Below, in pieces: positions 33,682 to 43,048 of a stretch of 64,000 nucleotides of DNA. The notes below the pieces were generated by a model. That model did not search any database and was not told where the DNA came from. It worked only from the letters and a program-made list of their open reading frames with translations. Origin of the DNA: CADEEN01 sp963706685 (GTDB lineage Bacteria > Pseudomonadota > Gammaproteobacteria > Burkholderiales > Burkholderiaceae_C); assembly GCA_963706685.1 (NCBI GenBank), contig CAVPMY010000010.1, forward strand, positions 1-64,000. Reading direction: 5' to 3'. Each line of letters begins with the position of its first letter. The first letter of the stretch is position 1. The translations under genes were made by a program, and so were the position numbers.

Positions 33682-34995
33682 ATGACCCGTCGCCTGCCCA
33701 CGCTGTTGGCCCTTGCCTTGTTCGCGACGTTGCCGGCACGCGCGCAAAGCCTGCAGGAACTCTATGACGCTGCACGCGCCTATGACGCCACGTACCTCGC
33801 CGCCCGCGCGCTGGCCGACTCCGCGGTCTACAGGGCCGAACAGGCCAAGGCCCTGGGCAGACCCAGCGTCGGTCTGGGTGGTGTGGCATCGCGCACCGAA
33901 ACCGATCCACCGGCATATTCGCGCCGCAACACCAACACCTTGCAGCTCGGCGTGACGGCCGAGCAGTGGCTGTACAACCGTGCCAACGCCGCAACCATGT
34001 CGCAGGCCGAGAAGTCCCTGGCGGTGGCGCAGACGGACCTGCAGAGCGCAGAACAGGATCTGATCGTGCGCCTGGCGCAGGCCTATTTCGACGTGCTCGC
34101 CGCGAAGGACGCTCTGACCACCGCCGAGGCCAACAAGAAAGCCATCAGCGAACAGCTGGCATCGGCCAAGCGCAATTTTGAAGTCGGCACGGCCACCATC
34201 ACCGACACCCGAGAAGCGCAGGCGCGCTTCGACCTGGCGACGGCGCAAGTGATCGCCGCCGACAACGATCTGCGCACGACGCGCATTGCGCTCGATCAGC
34301 TCGTCGGACGCCCCGATGTCGAGCCGAAGCCGCTGGCGGCACCTGTCGCGCTGCCGGCCACGCAGCCGGCCGCGATCGACGACTGGGTGAGCCTGGTCGA
34401 TCAAGCGCCCCCGGTGCGCAAGGCGCAGTTGTCCTATGACATCGCGCAGATCGAGCACGACAAGGCCCGCGCCGGCCGCCTGCCGACGGTCAAGCTCGAA
34501 GGCACGCTCGGCAGCAACCGCGCCACCGGCAGCTACCCGGAGCTGCAGGGCAACGCCGGCACCACCAACAGCGCCTCGGTCGGTGTCCGCCTCGCTGTGC
34601 CGCTGTACTCGGGCGGCGCGATCGACAACCGCGTCAACGAAACCGTCTCGCTGCAGGAGCAAGCGCGCAACAACCTCGAGGCCGCACGCCGTGGTGTGTC
34701 TCAAAGCACCCGCCAGGCGTACTTCGGCGTGCAATCGGGTCAGGCGCAGGTCACTGCGCTCGAAGCCGCCGAGTCGTCGAGCAAGCTCGCGCTCGAAGCC
34801 ACGCAGCTCGGCTACCGGGTCGGTGTGCGTGTCAACCTCGACGTGCTCAATGCACAGACCCAGCTCTTCACCACACAGCGTGACCTGTCGAGGGCGCGCT
34901 ACGACGTCGTCGTCAACGGCCTGCGACTGCGCCAGGCTGCGGGCAACCTGCAGCCGACGGACATCACGGCTGTGAACGCGCTGCTCGCGAAATAG
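33682..34995 (+). CDS. TolC family outer-membrane channel protein
   Basis: 437 aa. Signal peptide MTRRLPTLLALALFATLPARA, then the duplicated OEP repeat: AARAYDATYLAARALADSA and the second half with DIAQIEHDKARAGRLPTVKLEG. Long heptad stretches (LAVAQTDLQSAEQDLIVRLAQAYFDVL) form the periplasmic helical barrel; YRVGVRVNLDVLNAQTQLF near the end is the typical TolC equatorial segment. Trimeric exit duct for efflux or type I secretion. The ATG at 33682 is chosen because AGGAG (33666-33670) is well placed for it and too close to 33673. Confidence 0.9.
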   Translation: MTRRLPTLLALALFATLPARAQSLQELYDAARAYDATYLAARALADSAVYRAEQAKALGRPSVGLGGVASRTETDPPAYSRRNTNTLQLGVTAEQWLYNRANAATMSQAEKSLAVAQTDLQSAEQDLIVRLAQAYFDVLAAKDALTTAEANKKAISEQLASAKRNFEVGTATITDTREAQARFDLATAQVIAADNDLRTTRIALDQLVGRPDVEPKPLAAPVALPATQPAAIDDWVSLVDQAPPVRKAQLSYDIAQIEHDKARAGRLPTVKLEGTLGSNRATGSYPELQGNAGTTNSASVGVRLAVPLYSGGAIDNRVNETVSLQEQARNNLEAARRGVSQSTRQAYFGVQSGQAQVTALEAAESSSKLALEATQLGYRVGVRVNLDVLNAQTQLFTTQRDLSRARYDVVVNGLRLRQAAGNLQPTDITAVNALLAK

Positions 34996-35043
34996 AGCTG
35001 GTCAACCTCAGGCCGCCGCCAGTGCGAGAAGACGGGCCGGCCG

Positions 35044-36804
35044 TCAGAACTGTGTATCGACGCCGCCGCGCGCGGCCTTCTTGCGCAGGTACATGTCGCG
35101 ATCGGCAAACTTGACGAGGGCCTCCGGGTCGGCGGCGTCTCCGGGATAGACCGCCAGCCCGACCGAGCCGGTGAAGATCACCGACTGTTGGTCGCGACCG
35201 TTGGCCGAGACTTCGCTCAAGGCCGCTTCGACCTTGGCGCGCACGAGATCGGCTGTGACGCGGTCGGGCAGATCGGGCAGCACGATGACGAACTCGTCGC
35301 CGGCATAGCGCGCCACGAGATCGCCGTCGCGTACGCAACTGTTCAGCCGCGCCGCCACTTCGATCAGGGCCAGGTTGCCGGCTTCGTGTCCCAGTTCATC
35401 GTTGACGCGCTTGAAACCATCGAGGTCAACGAACAGCACACCGATCGAACGCCGGATCGCGCCGACGCGGTGGGCGTGGATCAGCCCGCTCAAGCGCCGC
35501 TTGGCGGCCTCGCGGTTGGCCAGACCGGTCAGCGCATCGGTGCGCAGACGCGTTTGCATCGACTCGAAGCCCCGCGCCAGGTCGCCGATCTCGTCGCGGC
35601 GAAACACGCCCACGGGCGCTTCAAAGTCGCCATCGCCGATGCGGCGCGCGGCGGCCGTCAGTGCACGCAGGTCGCGCGCCACCCAGGCGTAGAACGCGCC
35701 ACCGCTGAGGATGGCAATCAGCATCGCCAGCAGGCCGAGCCACACCGTGCGCGTCAGGTTGCCGGCAATGCCGGCGGTGTAGTCGCGCTCGGGAACGCCC
35801 ACCACGACCAGCCAATCGAGACCGGCCTCGTCCTTCAGGCGGTCGTAGGCGATATACACGGCTTGCCCGTCGTCGTCGACGAAGCTGCGCGTCTGCGGCA
35901 GCGTTGCAGCCGGCGTGGCAGCCAGCGCACGCTGTATCTGGGCAAAACCGGCACGCACCAGTGGCTGCGTGCTCGCCGAGGCCTGGAGCCGCCCCATCGT
36001 GCCGTCGTCGCGGCGCGCCACGTTGGTGCCCGACGAAGCGGCAATCAAGTCGCCGTTGGGCTCGACGATGAAGGCGAAGCCATGCGCGGAGATGCTCAAC
36101 GCGGAGACGAAATCGTTGAGCGCGCGCAGCGACACATCGGTCGCGACCACGCCCTGCACCTGTCCTTGTGCCGACAGCACTTTGCGCGCACGCGTGGCCA
36201 CCAGCTCGTTGGTGCGAAAGTCGATGTACACCGAGGTCCAGGTGTGCGCGTCGGCCACCTGGCCGGCCTTGTACCAGGGCCGCTCTCGCGGCTCGAACAT
36301 GCGGCTCTCCTCGGAGAGAAAACGCTCGGCGCCATCGATGCCGACGAACCGCGTGATGCGGCGCAGCTGCGTGGGCACGAGCTTCAGGCGCAGCTCGGCC
36401 TCCGAGGCGGACAGGCGCTTCAAGCCGAAGAACTGGCCGGCACGGCTGCCGTAGTAGACATAGTCGTTCGGATCGGTGTGCAGCGAGGTCGCGATCCAGA
36501 AACGGCGGCGCAAGGCTGCGAGTTCGCCGTCGATCGCATCGGGCATCGGCATGCCGTCGGGGAACGCCGCTTCCAGCACCGCGCGCGAACCGACGACGTG
36601 CCGCTCCACCGCCTGCCCGATGCGGCCTCGCGTTTCGAGCAGCAGACGCGTCGCCACGGCATCGACAGCGTCGCGCCCGGCCACGTACGATAGCCAGCCG
36701 ATCACCGCCGCCACCGCAACCACGAGGCCCGCCGAGGGCAGGATCAGCATCTTGCGCAGCGACCAGGCGCTGCGCGGGGCGGACATCGAAACGGTGGGGG
36801 TCAA
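35044..36804 (-). CDS. Membrane diguanylate cyclase with extracytoplasmic Cache domain and HAMP
   Basis: 586 aa. First membrane helix about residues 20-42 (LILPSAGLVVAVAAVIGWLSYVAG in part), then a large periplasmic double-Cache sensor (RERPWYKAGQVADAHTWTSVYID is the dCACHE landmark), second helix near 345-370 (VWLGLLAMLIAILSGGAFYAW), HAMP (ARDLRALTAAARRIGDGDFEAPVG), and a C-terminal GGDEF domain with active-site loop YAGDEF and no RxxD inhibitory site obvious before it. It should make c-di-GMP in response to a small extracellular ligand. M1 at 36804 or M7 at 36786. Last gene of the sensor-kinase locus. Confidence 0.88.
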   Translation of the reverse strand: MTPTVSMSAPRSAWSLRKMLILPSAGLVVAVAAVIGWLSYVAGRDAVDAVATRLLLETRGRIGQAVERHVVGSRAVLEAAFPDGMPMPDAIDGELAALRRRFWIATSLHTDPNDYVYYGSRAGQFFGLKRLSASEAELRLKLVPTQLRRITRFVGIDGAERFLSEESRMFEPRERPWYKAGQVADAHTWTSVYIDFRTNELVATRARKVLSAQGQVQGVVATDVSLRALNDFVSALSISAHGFAFIVEPNGDLIAASSGTNVARRDDGTMGRLQASASTQPLVRAGFAQIQRALAATPAATLPQTRSFVDDDGQAVYIAYDRLKDEAGLDWLVVVGVPERDYTAGIAGNLTRTVWLGLLAMLIAILSGGAFYAWVARDLRALTAAARRIGDGDFEAPVGVFRRDEIGDLARGFESMQTRLRTDALTGLANREAAKRRLSGLIHAHRVGAIRRSIGVLFVDLDGFKRVNDELGHEAGNLALIEVAARLNSCVRDGDLVARYAGDEFVIVLPDLPDRVTADLVRAKVEAALSEVSANGRDQQSVIFTGSVGLAVYPGDAADPEALVKFADRDMYLRKKAARGGVDTQF

Positions 36805-36879
36805 GGGCGGGCGGGCGGGCGCATGGGCCGGATCAAAGTCAATTGTGACCGACGCCGGTTGCCGCCTTCTCTGCTGGCG

Positions 36880-37110
36880 CTACGGCTGCCGCGATGAGGG
36901 CACGGCCCCTTGCAGCGCCATGTCATGCGAGGCCGCCACGACGCCGCGCAAGACGGGATTGGCGGAGACCGCACGTTCGCCTGCAGCGGCCAGAGGGCCC
37001 TGCCCGGACGCGCCAGGAGCCGCGCCGGTGTCCAGTGAGGACAACGCGCCGTGCGGGCCGAACAGGGCTGCCATCGCCGCGGCAAACAGGATCAGGACAA
37101 CTTGCTTCAT
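36880..37110 (-). CDS. Small exported protein (76 aa)
   Basis: 76 aa. Starts MKQVVLILFAAAMAALFGPH, a signal-peptide-like hydrophobic N-terminus, followed by Ala/Gly/Pro-rich sequence. A good ribosome binding site (GGGGA, six bases before the ATG) favours real translation. It lies between the response regulator and the diguanylate cyclase, all on the minus strand. No family recognised; it could be a small periplasmic factor for the Cache sensor downstream, but that is speculation. Confidence 0.5.
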   Translation of the reverse strand: MKQVVLILFAAAMAALFGPHGALSSLDTGAAPGASGQGPLAAAGERAVSANPVLRGVVAASHDMALQGAVPSSRQP

Positions 37111-37239
37111 GACATTTCCCCAGCGGGCGGGCTGGCACTGTGAGCACGGGTGAATCGCACGTGCAGCCGATCAGCCACCGTGCGCCGACAACAGCGTAGG
37201 CCCGACTTACCGCGGGCGCATCCGCCCCGGGTGGGGGCC

Positions 37240-37257
37240 CGACCCATACCCAGGTCG
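37240..37257. promoter_or_regulatory. Inverted repeat CGACC-N8-GGTCG
   Basis: CGACCCATACCCAGGTCG on the plus strand, with arms CGACC/GGTCG. Situated between the response regulator stop and the small exported gene. It shares the GACC...GGTC arms with the palindrome at 38013-38022 in front of the response regulator, so both may be binding sites of one regulator. Confidence 0.4.
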
Positions 37258-37286
37258 GGGATCGGCCGTCCCGGCCGGCGGGGGCC

Positions 37287-37949
37287 CTAGGCCTGCGGCA
37301 CGATCTTGTGTTTGAACGCCTTGATCACCGCTTCGGTTCGGTTGTCGACGTGCAACTTCGCCAGGATGTTGGTGATATGGAACTTCACCGTCGGCAGCGC
37401 CACCGAAAGCTCGGCGGCAATCTCCTGGTTGTTCAGACCACGCGTCATCAACGCCAGCAGTTCGCGCTCGCGCGGCGTCAGGTCGGCACCAGGGGCATGC
37501 TCGAGCGTGGCTGAAATCATCGCTTCAGCGACTTCCGGCGCCAGCACGCGTTGACCCGCGTGCGCGCTGCGGATCATCCGCGCCAGATCCGCGGCCGAGG
37601 CGTTCTTCAGCAGATAGCCGCTGGCGCCTGCGGTGAGCGCGCGCCGCACCTCGATCGGTTCGCCCGAACTGGTGAGCATGACGAACTTCGTGCTCGGCAT
37701 GGCCTGGCGCAGCTGGCTCATCGCGGCAATGCCGTCCAGGTGCGGCATCGAAATGTCCATCAGCACCACATCGGGCTGCAGCCCGGGAATCAGACGCAGC
37801 GCTTCGTGGCCATCCTCGGCCATGCCGACGAGGTCGAGATCGGATTGCGCGCCGATCACCGCCGCCAGGCCGGTGCGCACCATCGGATGGTCATCGACGA
37901 CAAAGACGCGGATCTTGGCAGCGGCCATGGTCATTGCGGCAGTTTGCAT
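37287..37949 (-). CDS. NarL/FixJ-family response regulator
   Basis: 220 aa. Receiver domain 1-125: acidic pair VVDDHPMVRTGL, phospho-acceptor Asp in PDVVLMDISMPHLDG, Thr/Ser and Lys at VMLTSSG and GYLLKNA. C-terminal LuxR helix-turn-helix (LTPRERELLALMTRGLNNQEIAAELSVALPTVKFHI, in pieces). Pairs with the sensor kinase directly upstream (100 bp) on the same strand. Three Met codons are possible at the N-terminus (37949, 37934, 37928). Confidence 0.92.
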   Translation of the reverse strand: MQTAAMTMAAAKIRVFVVDDHPMVRTGLAAVIGAQSDLDLVGMAEDGHEALRLIPGLQPDVVLMDISMPHLDGIAAMSQLRQAMPSTKFVMLTSSGEPIEVRRALTAGASGYLLKNASAADLARMIRSAHAGQRVLAPEVAEAMISATLEHAPGADLTPRERELLALMTRGLNNQEIAAELSVALPTVKFHITNILAKLHVDNRTEAVIKAFKHKIVPQA

Positions 37950-38012
37950 GCAGCTTGCAGGGTAGCGCGGCGCAGCCCCACCGTCCCCCAGCAGCGGGTT
38001 GAGACGCTCCTA

Positions 38013-38022
38013 GACCCGGGTC
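38013..38022. promoter_or_regulatory. Palindrome GACCCGGGTC before the response regulator
   Basis: Perfect 10-bp palindrome in the 100-bp gap between sensor kinase and response regulator. Its GACC/GGTC arms recur in the CGACC-N8-GGTCG repeat at 37240-37257. Palindromes of this size can occur by chance in GC-rich DNA, so this is a weak call. Confidence 0.35.
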
Positions 38023-38049
38023 GGGGTTCGCGCGCTGGCGCAGCGCAGT

Positions 38050-40194
38050 TCATGTTCGCCGCCATTGCACACTGACCGTCGTGCCGGCGTCGAGCACGCT
38101 GTGGATCGAAAGCTGCAGCCCGATCCAGCGTGCGCGCTCGTGCATGCCGACCAGTCCGAGGTGGCCTGGCGGCGGTGGCGCGTCGCTGTCGAATCCGCAG
38201 CCGTCGTCACGCACCGTCAGGCGGATGCGATCGGCGCTCTCGTCGAGGTCGATCGTGACCTGGCGCGGTCGCGCGTGCCGCAGGGCGTTGAGCAGCGCTT
38301 CGTGCGCGATCATGAACAAAGCGTACTCGAGCGCCACGTCATGGCGCAGCGGCGCGTCGCCGGTGGTGCCGGCGCCGCTGAACACCATCGCCACGGCACC
38401 CTCCACGCCTAGTCCCTGACGCTGCACTTCGTGGGCCAGCGCCGCGTCCAGACCGTGCTCCAGCAGCAGCGGCGGACGCAGCTCCGACATCAGGTTGCGC
38501 GTGTCTGCGATCGACGCGTCCAGCGCCTGGACCAGTGGCGCCACCACGCGCAAGACTTCGCTGCGCAGTGGGTCGGCGTCGGCCAGCGGTTCCGCGCGTG
38601 CGCACAGGGCCTCCAGGCTCAGCTTGGCGCCATACAGCGTCGGCGAAAAACGGTCGTGCAACACCTGGGCCAGCTCGCGGCGCTCGCGCTCTTCGGCGCT
38701 CATCAACTGGCGGGCCAATTCGGAGAGCTCGCGGCGCTGGCGCTGCAGTTGCAGCGACGCACGGTGCTGCGCAGTCACATCCATCACCGCAGCGATGCGC
38801 GCCGCGTGCCCACCCCATTGCAGTTGGCGCGAGGCGACTTCAACGTCGATCAGAGCACCCGACCGCAATTGATGCTGCCAGACCGCCGAGTGATGCTCCT
38901 GATCGCGCGTGTCGGCATAGGCCGCGGCCAGCGCCGGACGCGAGTCGGGCGGATGGATGTCGAGCACCGTCATCGACAGGAAGTGATCTCGCCGCCAGCC
39001 GTATTTGCGCAGTGCAGCTGCATTGACCTCGAGAAAGCGCAGCGTCGTTTCATCGACCACCCACATCGGCAACGGGTGCAACTCGAACAGTTCGCGATAG
39101 CCGGTCGTGCTGTCGTCGGCCACCGCCTGCGTCGTGGCGATCTGGTCGAGCATGGCGCGCGCGGCCTCGCCCAACGCCACCGACTCGCGCGTGCCCTGCA
39201 CCGGAATCTGTTGCGGCGAGTAGTCATAGCGCCGACGTGCCTGGTCAAGCGCGACGGCCAGTTCGTGCAAGGGGCGCGCGACTCGCCGCACCAGCCACAA
39301 CACCAAAGGCAGGGTCAGCAGGGCGCCCAGCGTTCCGGCCAGCCAGGCTCGCGCAGCGCGACCGCCGGCCTGCGGCAGCGCCAGCGCCTCGGGCTGCACC
39401 TGCACGACGCGCAGTCCGAGGCCGTTGACCGCGTCGCTGCCGCGCAGTCGATGGCTGGCCACCAGGATCGCGCCCGCCCGGCTCTGCACCCACTCCGTGC
39501 CATCGGGTGGCGCCCGCGCCAGCAGCCCCGGCGGAAAACCCGATTGAGCGCAGCGTGCCTGCCCGTCGCGCCCGACCAGAGCCCACATCGCAGGCGCCGG
39601 CGCGAGATCGGCCGACAGGCGCTGTGCGATCACGTCGCAGCCGATCGGCACCATCAGCACACCCGTCGTGTGGCCCGCTGCATCCTGCAAGGGCTGGACC
39701 GCGCGCAGCGTGGTCGCAGCGTCCGCCTGTTCGTCGCTGAGCAACGGGCCGCGCACGGCATCGTCGAGCCAACGCCGGCCGCTGATCTCGTCGCCCTCGC
39801 GCAGATCGCCCGCACCGACGACGACGCGGCCACGCACGTCGATCCACGCAATGTCCGGCGCATCGGTTCGGCTGCGCCGGATCGCCACGGCGACCTCGGC
39901 GCCGGCGGCGGCGTCGTCGAGCGCCACGCGCCACTGCGGTTGCGCAGCGGCCAGGGCCAGCAGTTGTTGCTGTTCGTCGAACAGGCGTCGCAGCGCAGCG
40001 GCATCGCGGCTCACCTGCGCTGCCAGTTCGGCCTCGGCCATCTCGGCGTCCGTCTCGGCGCTCCAGCGCGAGACCAGGAATGCGGCGGCAAGCGCCGCAA
40101 GAATCAGCAGGGCGAGGAACGCGCTGCCGAGCAGTACCGCCATCGGCCAGGGGCGCGTTGTCGGCCGCGGATCACCGGGTGAGCGAGTGACCAT
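38050..40194 (-). CDS. Membrane sensor histidine kinase with PAS domain (NarX-type)
   Basis: 714 aa. Helix 1 about residues 18-42 (MAVLLGSAFLALLILAALAAAFLV in part), a periplasmic sensor of about 240 residues, helix 2 near 285-305 (LAGTLGALLTLPLVLWLV), HAMP-like linker, PAS domain (YRELFELHPLPMWVVDETTL), then a HisKA_3 dimerisation domain with the phospho-accepting His in ELAQVLHDRFSPTL and an HATPase domain (ALLNALRHARPRQ as N box, DDGCGFD, GLVGMHERARWIG). Hosts of this kinase type phosphorylate NarL-like regulators, matching the gene downstream. Confidence 0.9.
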   Translation of the reverse strand: MVTRSPGDPRPTTRPWPMAVLLGSAFLALLILAALAAAFLVSRWSAETDAEMAEAELAAQVSRDAAALRRLFDEQQQLLALAAAQPQWRVALDDAAAGAEVAVAIRRSRTDAPDIAWIDVRGRVVVGAGDLREGDEISGRRWLDDAVRGPLLSDEQADAATTLRAVQPLQDAAGHTTGVLMVPIGCDVIAQRLSADLAPAPAMWALVGRDGQARCAQSGFPPGLLARAPPDGTEWVQSRAGAILVASHRLRGSDAVNGLGLRVVQVQPEALALPQAGGRAARAWLAGTLGALLTLPLVLWLVRRVARPLHELAVALDQARRRYDYSPQQIPVQGTRESVALGEAARAMLDQIATTQAVADDSTTGYRELFELHPLPMWVVDETTLRFLEVNAAALRKYGWRRDHFLSMTVLDIHPPDSRPALAAAYADTRDQEHHSAVWQHQLRSGALIDVEVASRQLQWGGHAARIAAVMDVTAQHRASLQLQRQRRELSELARQLMSAEERERRELAQVLHDRFSPTLYGAKLSLEALCARAEPLADADPLRSEVLRVVAPLVQALDASIADTRNLMSELRPPLLLEHGLDAALAHEVQRQGLGVEGAVAMVFSGAGTTGDAPLRHDVALEYALFMIAHEALLNALRHARPRQVTIDLDESADRIRLTVRDDGCGFDSDAPPPPGHLGLVGMHERARWIGLQLSIHSVLDAGTTVSVQWRRT

Positions 40195-40230
40195 CCGCCG
40201 ATCAACCCTTGCGTTGGCGCACGCGAAGCG

Positions 40231-41526
40231 CTAGCGCACCGAATCGAGCCCGGTCAGCAGCATGGTGATGCGCTGCGCCATGCGCTCGTTGGCGCCGCGG
40301 TGCGCCACCGCAAACGACAGGGCCTGCTCCACCCACTCGTTGCGCTGCGGATCGTGCACCAGCGCCACCGCGCGGCGCACCCCGCCCGCCATGTCCGTGA
40401 CGCGCCCAGCCGCACCGGAATCGATGGCCAGCTGCGCCGCCTCCTCGAAGTTGAAGGTGTGCTGTCCCATCATCAGGGGGCAACCGCAGGCTGCGGCTTC
40501 GATCAGATTCTGGCCACCGAACGGCGCAAAACTGCCGCCGAGCAACGCCACGTCGGCCAGCGCGTAGTACAGCGGCATCTCGCCCATCGAGTCACCGATC
40601 CAGACGTCGCATGCCGCCGCGTCGGCCGGCGGCAAGTCGCCCCAGGTGCTGCGCCGGGCGACCGAAAAACCGGCCTGCTGCGCCATCTGGGCAACATCGT
40701 CGAAACGCTGCGGATGGCGTGGCACGACCGCCAGCAACGGCCGCGGCCGCGCCACCAGGCGCCAGGCATCGAACAGGCTTTCTTCCTCACCCTCGCGGCT
40801 GGAGGCCATCAGCACCACCGGACGCTGCATTGCTGCACGCCACTCGTGGCCGCGCACGAGCAGCTTGGGCGGCGGGGTCAGATCGAACTTGGTGTTGCCG
40901 CAGACCTCGACGCCGGGCGCACCGAGCTCGCGAAAACGCTGCCCATCGCGCGAGCTCTGCGCCAGCACGCAGGTGAATGCATCCAAGGCCGGCACCAGCA
41001 GGCTCGACAGGCGGCGGCCCTTGCTCAGGCTGCGCTCGGACAGCCGCGCATTGGCCAGCACCATCGGGATATGCATCGCCTGCGCGCACGCCATCAGGTT
41101 GGGCCAGACCTCGGTTTCCATCACCACGCCCACCGCAGGACGGTAGCGCTTGAGAAAGCGCCGCGCCGCGCCGGGCGTGTCATAGGGCAGCCAGGCCTGA
41201 TCGTCCTGGCGCTCGAGCAGCTCGAGCCCGGCCTTGACGCCGGTGGCGGTGCTGCAGGTCAGCAGCAGGCGCATGTCGGGCACCTCCTTGCGCAGCGCCT
41301 GCACCAGCGGCGCCGCGGCGCGCGTCTCGCCGAGCGACACCGCGTGCACCCAGACCACGCCGCCGCGGCCACGGCGCGGCGGCAGGTGGTACAGCGCCAG
41401 CCGCTCGCCGATGCGCTTGCGATACACCGGCTCCTGGCGCCCCTTCCACCACAGCCGCGCCAGGTACAGCGGCGTCAGCACGCGCAGGACGAGCGAGTAC
41501 AGCCAACGGACCAGACCCTCAAACAT
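40231..41526 (-). CDS. waaA: 3-deoxy-D-manno-octulosonic acid (Kdo) transferase
   Basis: 431 aa, GT30 glycosyltransferase that adds Kdo to lipid A precursor at the inner membrane. N-terminal membrane anchor (LYSLVLRVLTPLYLARLWW), then KRIGERLALY, VWVHAVSLGETRAAAPL (conserved Glu of WaaA), ETEVWPNLMACA, NARLSERSLSKGRRLSSL, and the C-terminal lobe with GGSFAPFGGQNLIEAAACGCPLMMG (in pieces), which binds CMP-Kdo. Length matches the family (about 425). It follows the phosphomannomutase gene on the same strand, both envelope-sugar genes. Confidence 0.94.
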   Translation of the reverse strand: MFEGLVRWLYSLVLRVLTPLYLARLWWKGRQEPVYRKRIGERLALYHLPPRRGRGGVVWVHAVSLGETRAAAPLVQALRKEVPDMRLLLTCSTATGVKAGLELLERQDDQAWLPYDTPGAARRFLKRYRPAVGVVMETEVWPNLMACAQAMHIPMVLANARLSERSLSKGRRLSSLLVPALDAFTCVLAQSSRDGQRFRELGAPGVEVCGNTKFDLTPPPKLLVRGHEWRAAMQRPVVLMASSREGEEESLFDAWRLVARPRPLLAVVPRHPQRFDDVAQMAQQAGFSVARRSTWGDLPPADAAACDVWIGDSMGEMPLYYALADVALLGGSFAPFGGQNLIEAAACGCPLMMGQHTFNFEEAAQLAIDSGAAGRVTDMAGGVRRAVALVHDPQRNEWVEQALSFAVAHRGANERMAQRITMLLTGLDSVR

Positions 41527-41572
41527 CGGTCACGCAACAGGCGACCGGCGACGCCGCTTCGGGGGTGGTCAT

Positions 41573-42976
41573 TCAGTGAGACGCGGCAGCGACGCGGGCG
41601 TCCGGCTTGACGGATTTCAGCGCCGCCATCATCACGCCCTCGATGCGGTGCAAGGCCTGTTGCGTGTGGCCCTCGAAGCGCATGACGACCACCGGCGTGG
41701 TGTTGCTGCCGCGGATCAGGCCGAAGCCATCGGGCCAGTCGATGCGCAAGCCGTCGATCGTATTTACTTCGGCGCCGGGGAACGTCAGGCGGCCGTCGGC
41801 CAGGCGCGCCTGCAAATCGCTGACCAATCGGTGGTGCTCGCCTTCGGCGCACGGCACGTTGAGCTCGGGCGTGCTGAAGCTCGTCGGCAGCGCGTTGAGC
41901 ACCGCGCTCGGGTCCTTCGAGCGCGACAGGATCTCGAGCATGCGCGCCGCGCAGTAGGTGGCGTCGTCGAAGCCGTACCAGCGCTCGCCGAAGAAGATGT
42001 GGCCGCTCATCTCGCCGGCGATCGGCGCCTTGAGCTCCGCCATCTTGGCCTTGATCAGCGAGTGCCCGGTCTTGTAGATCATCGGCTTGCCGCCGGCTGC
42101 GCGAATCGCCGGCGCCAGGCGCTGCGTGCACTTGACGTCGTAGATCACCGTCGCGCCCGGGTTGCGCGAGAGCACGTCGGTGGCCAGAAGCATCAGCTGG
42201 CGGTCGGGGTAGATGATCTGGCCATCCTTGGTGACCAGGCCGAGGCGGTCGCCGTCACCGTCGAAGGCAATGCCGAGTTCGGCATCGGTGTTCTTCACGC
42301 GCGCGATCAGCTCAGCCAGGTTCTCGGGCTTGCTCGGGTCCGGATGGTGGTTGGGAAAGTCGCCGTCGACCTCGGAGTACATCTCGTCGACCGTGCAGCC
42401 GAGTGCACGCAGCACCTTCGGCGACGACGCACCCGGGATGCCGTTGCCTGAATCAACGACGATCTTCATCTTGCGCGAAAGCTTGGCGTCACCGGCGATG
42501 CGCGCGCTGTACTCGGCGCCGATGTCCATCTTGCCGATGCGGCCCGGCTTGCGCACGTAGTCATCGGCCTCGATGCGCTGCTTCAGGCGCTGGATCTCGT
42601 CGCCGTAGATGGCGCGGCCAGCCATCACCATCTTGAAGCCGTTGTAGTCCTTGGGGTTGTGGCTGCCGGTGACCTGGATGCCCGAGCGGCAACCGTAGCG
42701 GGAGCGCGTCGCGGCCACGTAATACAACATCGGCGTCGTCACGGCACCGATGTCGACCACGTCCAGGCCGGTCGAGGCCAGGCCGCGCATCAGCGCGCCG
42801 GCCAGGCCCGGGCCGGACAGTCGCCCGTCGCGGCCCACCGCCACCGCTTTCTCACCGGCCTTGACGGCCTCGGAGCCGAAAGCCCGGCCCAGGTGTTCGG
42901 CGAAGGTCTCGTCGATGGTCTGGCCGACGACACCGCGGATGTCATAGGCCTTGAAGATCGAGGCAGCAACTTGCAT
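41573..42976 (-). CDS. Phosphomannomutase/phosphoglucomutase (AlgC type)
   Basis: 467 aa, interconverts hexose 1- and 6-phosphates for polysaccharide and LPS precursors. The catalytic phosphoserine loop is clear (TGSHNPKDYNGFKM), with the metal loop DGDGDRLG and the sugar-binding GEMSGHIFF. N-terminus FKAYDIRG is the AlgC/PMM start. Length equals P. aeruginosa AlgC (463). Preceded on the same strand by a Gfo/Idh oxidoreductase and followed by waaA. Symbol left blank because algC, manB and cpsG are all used. Confidence 0.93.
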   Translation of the reverse strand: MQVAASIFKAYDIRGVVGQTIDETFAEHLGRAFGSEAVKAGEKAVAVGRDGRLSGPGLAGALMRGLASTGLDVVDIGAVTTPMLYYVAATRSRYGCRSGIQVTGSHNPKDYNGFKMVMAGRAIYGDEIQRLKQRIEADDYVRKPGRIGKMDIGAEYSARIAGDAKLSRKMKIVVDSGNGIPGASSPKVLRALGCTVDEMYSEVDGDFPNHHPDPSKPENLAELIARVKNTDAELGIAFDGDGDRLGLVTKDGQIIYPDRQLMLLATDVLSRNPGATVIYDVKCTQRLAPAIRAAGGKPMIYKTGHSLIKAKMAELKAPIAGEMSGHIFFGERWYGFDDATYCAARMLEILSRSKDPSAVLNALPTSFSTPELNVPCAEGEHHRLVSDLQARLADGRLTFPGAEVNTIDGLRIDWPDGFGLIRGSNTTPVVVMRFEGHTQQALHRIEGVMMAALKSVKPDARVAAASH

Positions 42977-43048
42977 GAGGGCTTCTCCTTGGGCGGTGGA
43001 TTGTAGGCAGGGCGGGCGCTGCCTCCCGGCACGCGCCTTGTCGGGTTG

